Shown here: piece by piece, positions 29,551 to 32,295 of the stretch
How the letters are laid out: every line of letters starts with the position of its first letter
Numbering within the stretch: the first letter of the stretch is position 1
Assembly (NCBI RefSeq): GCF_020537505.1
Contig: NZ_JAJBMO010000033.1
Coordinates: 1-32,295 of the forward strand
Length of the DNA stretch: 32,295 nucleotides
Source: Blautia glucerasea
Lineage (GTDB): Bacteria; Bacillota; Clostridia; Lachnospirales; Lachnospiraceae
Direction of reading: 5' to 3'
Program-made: the position numbers and the translations under genes
Notes under the pieces: model-generated
Told to the model about the DNA's origin: nothing
Seen by the model: only the letters and a program-made list of their open reading frames with translations
The model's database searches: none

Positions 29551-29848
29551 TTCCTTGAAGGGAAGCAGTAGAAGCAGAAGCACCTTGTCTACAGAGAGCT
29601 GTGTTGGTGGAAAGCAGCGTCAGGTCTGTTTTGAAGATCATCCCCGAGAAGGGAAGCCGAACGCTTTATAAGTAACACCTGTTTCAGGGTACGAAATGAA
29701 GAGCAGCATCAAGTAGGTTTCCACGGCCGTTCCCCGTTACCGGAATCGCGTATGTCGGTACGTTGTCTTTTCGTACTTGTTTCAAAGGGGAAACAGGGTG
29801 GTTGCGGTCTAATATGGTCCGTCCCTAGTTTGGGGACGGATTTTTTTT
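29551..29848 (+). promoter_or_regulatory. T-box leader, predicted isoleucine (AUC) specificity
   Basis: Stem I closes by TTCCTT (29551-29556) with AAGGGAA (29649-29655). It shows the AGTA motif (29567-29570), the AGAGA bulge (29593-29597) and a GGTGGAAA-type apical part (29606-29613). Its 3' side reads GAAG-AUC-A before TCCCC, giving specifier AUC (29637-29639) with the usual following purine. The T-box sequence AGGGTGGTTGCGGT (29795-29808) contains the bulge TGGT (29799-29802), which pairs with an acceptor end having discriminator A, as in tRNA-Ile. A frame-shifted reading, GAU (Asp), would need UGGC. The rest of the 564-base gap 29340-29903 holds the promoter, a repeat and the terminator, and no gene. 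Confidence 0.82.
29818..29848 (+). terminator. T-box terminator
   Basis: TCCGTCCCT (29818-29826) pairs with GGGGACGGA (29832-29840), followed by eight T. The left arm (CCGTCCCT) can instead pair with the T-box sequence AGGG...GCGG to form the antiterminator when uncharged tRNA is bound. Confidence 0.88.
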
Positions 29849-29903
29849 ACGCTAAAATACGAAAGACGAAAAACAGACAAGTAACCCAAGAGGAGGAGAG
29901 AGC

Positions 29904-30401
29904 ATGAAAGTCTTCAAAAAAATCATGAATGCAGTAGCAGCAGTAGAAAATGTGATTCTTGTAGTATCCACCCTGCTGATACTGGTCCTGACTGTGGGAA
30001 ATGTTTTTTCCCGTAAAGTCATCCATCGTTCCTGGTCCTTTACCGAGGAACTTGTGGTCGCAGTCTTTGTACTGATCACTTTAATGGCTGCAGCACTTGC
30101 GTGCCGCCAAGGAGAGCTGGTCAATCTGTCACTGGTTACAGACCGTCTCCCTGAGAAACTGAAAAAACCATCTGTAATCCTTACCACCATCCTGTGCATT
30201 ATTTTTACCGCCATCCTGTTCTGGTTCGGTATGGAAAAAGTAATCACACAGCTGGAAAACGGAAAACGTACCTTCGTTCTGAACTGGCCAGAGTGGATTT
30301 TCTGGTCCTTCGTGCCAATCGGATCCGGATGTATGATCTTACATTTTATTGAATACTGTCTTGACTATTGTACAGGCAATCTGAAAAAGGAGGATAAATA
30401 A
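29904..30401 (+). CDS. TRAP transporter small permease (DctQ)
   Basis: A 165-residue four-helix protein, the small membrane subunit of a TRAP transporter. It has the DctQ pattern: a first helix with VENVILVVSTLLILVLTVGN, then FSRKVIHRSWSFTEELVVAV (the R-x(n)-W-x-E-E motif of DctQ), an HMA-less loop of charged residues (TDRLPEKLKKP) and two C-terminal helices. It scaffolds DctM. AGGAGG is at 29891-29896. It is the first gene behind the T-box leader, and the next start codon immediately follows its stop. Confidence 0.9.
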   Translation: MKVFKKIMNAVAAVENVILVVSTLLILVLTVGNVFSRKVIHRSWSFTEELVVAVFVLITLMAAALACRQGELVNLSLVTDRLPEKLKKPSVILTTILCIIFTAILFWFGMEKVITQLENGKRTFVLNWPEWIFWSFVPIGSGCMILHFIEYCLDYCTGNLKKEDK

Positions 30402-32295
30402 ATGATAAGTGCAGTTCTTTTTATTTCATTTTTTGTTTTCCTGATCATGGGAGTACCCATTGCAATCTGTCTGGGACTGTCCTCCGTATGTGCGATTCTG
30501 TACTCTGGAACCTCCCTTACCATTGTTGCAACCAACATGTATGCCGGAATCAGTAAATTTCTCCTTCTGGCAATCCCGTTTTTCGTACTTTCCGGAAATA
30601 TCATGGCAAAAGCCGGGATTTCCAAAAGACTTGTTAAATTCGTAGATACCTGTGTGGGACACAGAAGAGGCGGTATCGCCATCGTGTGCGTTATTGTAGC
30701 CTGCTTCTTCGGTGCAATTTCCGGATCCGGTCCGGCTACCGTAGCAGCCCTTGGAGCCGTTCTGATACCGGCAATGGTAGAACGAGGCGGCTTTAGCGCA
30801 CCGTTTTCCACGGCACTGATGGCAACATCAAGCTCCATTGCCATTGTCATCCCGCCAAGTATTGCATTCGTTGTATATGCTTCCATCACAGGCGTATCCA
30901 TCGCAGATATGTTCATGGCTGGAATCGTACCTGGAATCCTTATGGGCGTTGCCCTTGTGATCGTGGTTATGGTAGAAGCCAGAAGAAGAGGCATTCAGCC
31001 AGCCCAGAAGAAGGCAATTGCAAAAGAGCGCTGGGATGCATTTAAAGATGCTTTCTGGGGATTTTTAATGCCGGTCATCATCCTTGGCGGTATTTACGGC
31101 GGTATCTTTACCCCTACTGAGGCAGCAGCTGTATCTGTTGTATACGGTTTGTTTGTAGGTATGGTGATCTACCGTGAGGTTAAATTAAAAGACCTGTTTG
31201 ACATTTGTGTGGATTCTGCAAAAACAACAGGCGGAATCATGCTGATCGTAGCATGTGCATCCCTGTTTTCCTATGTATGTACCAAGTTTGGTATTGCAGA
31301 CGCAGCTTCAGCGCTCCTTGGAAGCATTGCACATAACCAGTTTACCTTCCTTCTGATCGTAAACATTATTTTCCTGATCGCAGGCTGCTTCATCGATGCA
31401 AACTCAGCCATGTACATTTTCATCCCGGTTATGCTTCCGGTCTGCAAAGCACTTGGATACGACGTGGTTGCATTTGGTGTTATGGCAACTGTAAACCTTG
31501 CAATTGGCCAGGTAACTCCGCCAGTTGGTGTCAACCTGTTCGTGGCAATCGGAATTAAGATCAAAAAAGGCATGGAAGTTACCCTTCAGGAAATTTCCAA
31601 AGCCGTTATGCCAATGCTGGCAGCTTGTATCGCAGTTCTTCTTGTGGTTACCTATATTCCGGTAACTTCAACCGCTCTTCCAAGAGCCCTTGCCAAAAAT
31701 GGCGCTTATTCCGGTGATTCTGCTTCTGGTGACAGCGGTTCATCCGCAGCTTCTGCCGCTGGAGATGAGGATCATTCCTTCAACGAGATTGCAGACTACA
31801 GTGATCTTGGCTGGGAAGAGACCACCTGGAATTTTGCATGCTCCACAACTGAGACCTCTACCTGGGCTGACGGTGGACGTAAGTTTGGTGAGCTGATGGA
31901 AAAAGCTACAGGCGGAAAAGTAAAAGTAAACGTTTATGCAGCAGACCAGCTGACAAACGGAAACCAGTCCGAGGGAATCCAGGCGCTGATGAATGGAGAC
32001 CCGGTACAGATTTCCATGCATTCCAACCTGATCTATTCTGCATTTGACCCAAGATTTAACGTAGTTTCCCTGCCGTTTATTTATGATTCTGTGGAAGATG
32101 CAGATGCCAAATTTGACGGCGAGGCTGGTGAAAAATTAAAAGAGATCCTTGGTGAGTACGGACTGCACTGCCTGGGTATTGCAGAGAATGGTTTCCGTGA
32201 GCTGACCAACAGTGTCCGCGAAGTAAAAACTGTGGACGACATGAAGAACCTGAAGATCCGTGTTGCCGGTTCCAACCTTCTTATGGAGTGCTATA
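30402..32295 (+). CDS. TRAP transporter DctM-DctP fusion (partial, runs off the window)
   Basis: A single open frame of 631 codons with no stop before the window end. Residues 1 to about 433 are a complete DctM large permease, with its motifs GAISGSGPATVAALG and FTPTEAAAVSVVYG and a final GQVTPPVGVNLFVA. A flexible stretch rich in Gly, Ser, Ala and Asp (about 436-460, starting YSGDSASGDSGSS) then leads into a DctP substrate-binding domain: TTWNFACSTTETSTWADG, VNVYAADQLTNGNQSEGIQ, RELTNSVREVKTVDDMKNLK and IRV, whose Arg620 matches the conserved Arg that binds the substrate carboxylate. No signal peptide or stop separates the two. AGGAGG lies at the end of dctQ, whose stop abuts this ATG. The rest of the DctP domain lies beyond the edge. 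Confidence 0.9.
   Translation, partial: MISAVLFISFFVFLIMGVPIAICLGLSSVCAILYSGTSLTIVATNMYAGISKFLLLAIPFFVLSGNIMAKAGISKRLVKFVDTCVGHRRGGIAIVCVIVACFFGAISGSGPATVAALGAVLIPAMVERGGFSAPFSTALMATSSSIAIVIPPSIAFVVYASITGVSIADMFMAGIVPGILMGVALVIVVMVEARRRGIQPAQKKAIAKERWDAFKDAFWGFLMPVIILGGIYGGIFTPTEAAAVSVVYGLFVGMVIYREVKLKDLFDICVDSAKTTGGIMLIVACASLFSYVCTKFGIADAASALLGSIAHNQFTFLLIVNIIFLIAGCFIDANSAMYIFIPVMLPVCKALGYDVVAFGVMATVNLAIGQVTPPVGVNLFVAIGIKIKKGMEVTLQEISKAVMPMLAACIAVLLVVTYIPVTSTALPRALAKNGAYSGDSASGDSGSSAASAAGDEDHSFNEIADYSDLGWEETTWNFACSTTETSTWADGGRKFGELMEKATGGKVKVNVYAADQLTNGNQSEGIQALMNGDPVQISMHSNLIYSAFDPRFNVVSLPFIYDSVEDADAKFDGEAGEKLKEILGEYGLHCLGIAENGFRELTNSVREVKTVDDMKNLKIRVAGSNLLMECY

Overview
The window looks like a chromosome segment of a low-to-mid GC, Gram-positive anaerobe of the Clostridia, most likely Lachnospiraceae (Blautia/Dorea/Ruminococcus-like). 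This rests on strong AGGAGG-type ribosome binding sites, TTGACA/TATAAT promoters, T-box and yybP-ykoY leader RNAs, U-tailed terminators, a CDP-glycerol teichoic-acid-type gene cluster and a FeoA-FeoB fusion. The genus is inference. I see no tRNA, rRNA, insertion sequence, prophage or CRISPR array.

Region 1 (about 0.1-13.1 kb) is mostly metal homeostasis. A small-multidrug-export family membrane protein (minus strand) is followed by a Zn/Cd export operon: a free-standing HMA metal-binding protein, a P1B-type ATPase without its own HMA domain, and a CadC/SmtB-type ArsR repressor, with a matching 20-bp palindromic operator at the promoter. Next come two manganese exporters, each behind a candidate yybP-ykoY Mn2+ riboswitch with an overlapping terminator: a CaCA-family antiporter (plus) and MntP (minus), converging on a shared bidirectional terminator. 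Divergent from mntP is a FeoA-FeoB fusion for ferrous iron uptake. An MMPL/RND-like exporter follows. Then larB-larC, which make the nickel-pincer cofactor, sit behind their own promoter and an unassigned structured leader; LarC carries a histidine-rich insert encoded by 36-bp tandem repeats.

Region 2 (about 13.2-25.5 kb) is one co-directional cell-surface polymer cluster: a TagG/TagH-like ABC exporter, two GT4 glycosyltransferases, a Stealth-family sugar-phosphate transferase, two single-domain CDP-glycerol glycerophosphotransferases, TagD (glycerol-3-phosphate cytidylyltransferase), a glycerophosphotransferase fused to a GT-B-like domain, and a divergent paralogue of that fusion that has lost the catalytic motifs. 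Together they predict a glycerol-phosphate-containing, possibly sugar-phosphate-containing, exported polymer.

Region 3 (25.4-29.3 kb) is a heterodimeric ABC exporter with one degenerate ATP site. Upstream is a consensus promoter, an unlisted 28-codon leader peptide with a strong ribosome binding site, and an intrinsic terminator with an alternative hairpin. This closely resembles ribosome-mediated attenuation as known for bmrB-bmrCD of Bacillus subtilis.

Region 4 (29.3 kb to the right edge) is a TRAP transporter operon behind a T-box leader. I read its specifier codon as AUC (isoleucine), and its UGGU bulge agrees with a tRNA with discriminator base A. The operon encodes DctQ and then one long frame, open to the window end, in which the DctM permease is fused through a Gly/Ser/Ala/Asp linker to the DctP substrate-binding domain. 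The two most interesting systems are the leader-peptide attenuator of the ABC exporter and the T-box-controlled TRAP transporter with a tethered binding protein.
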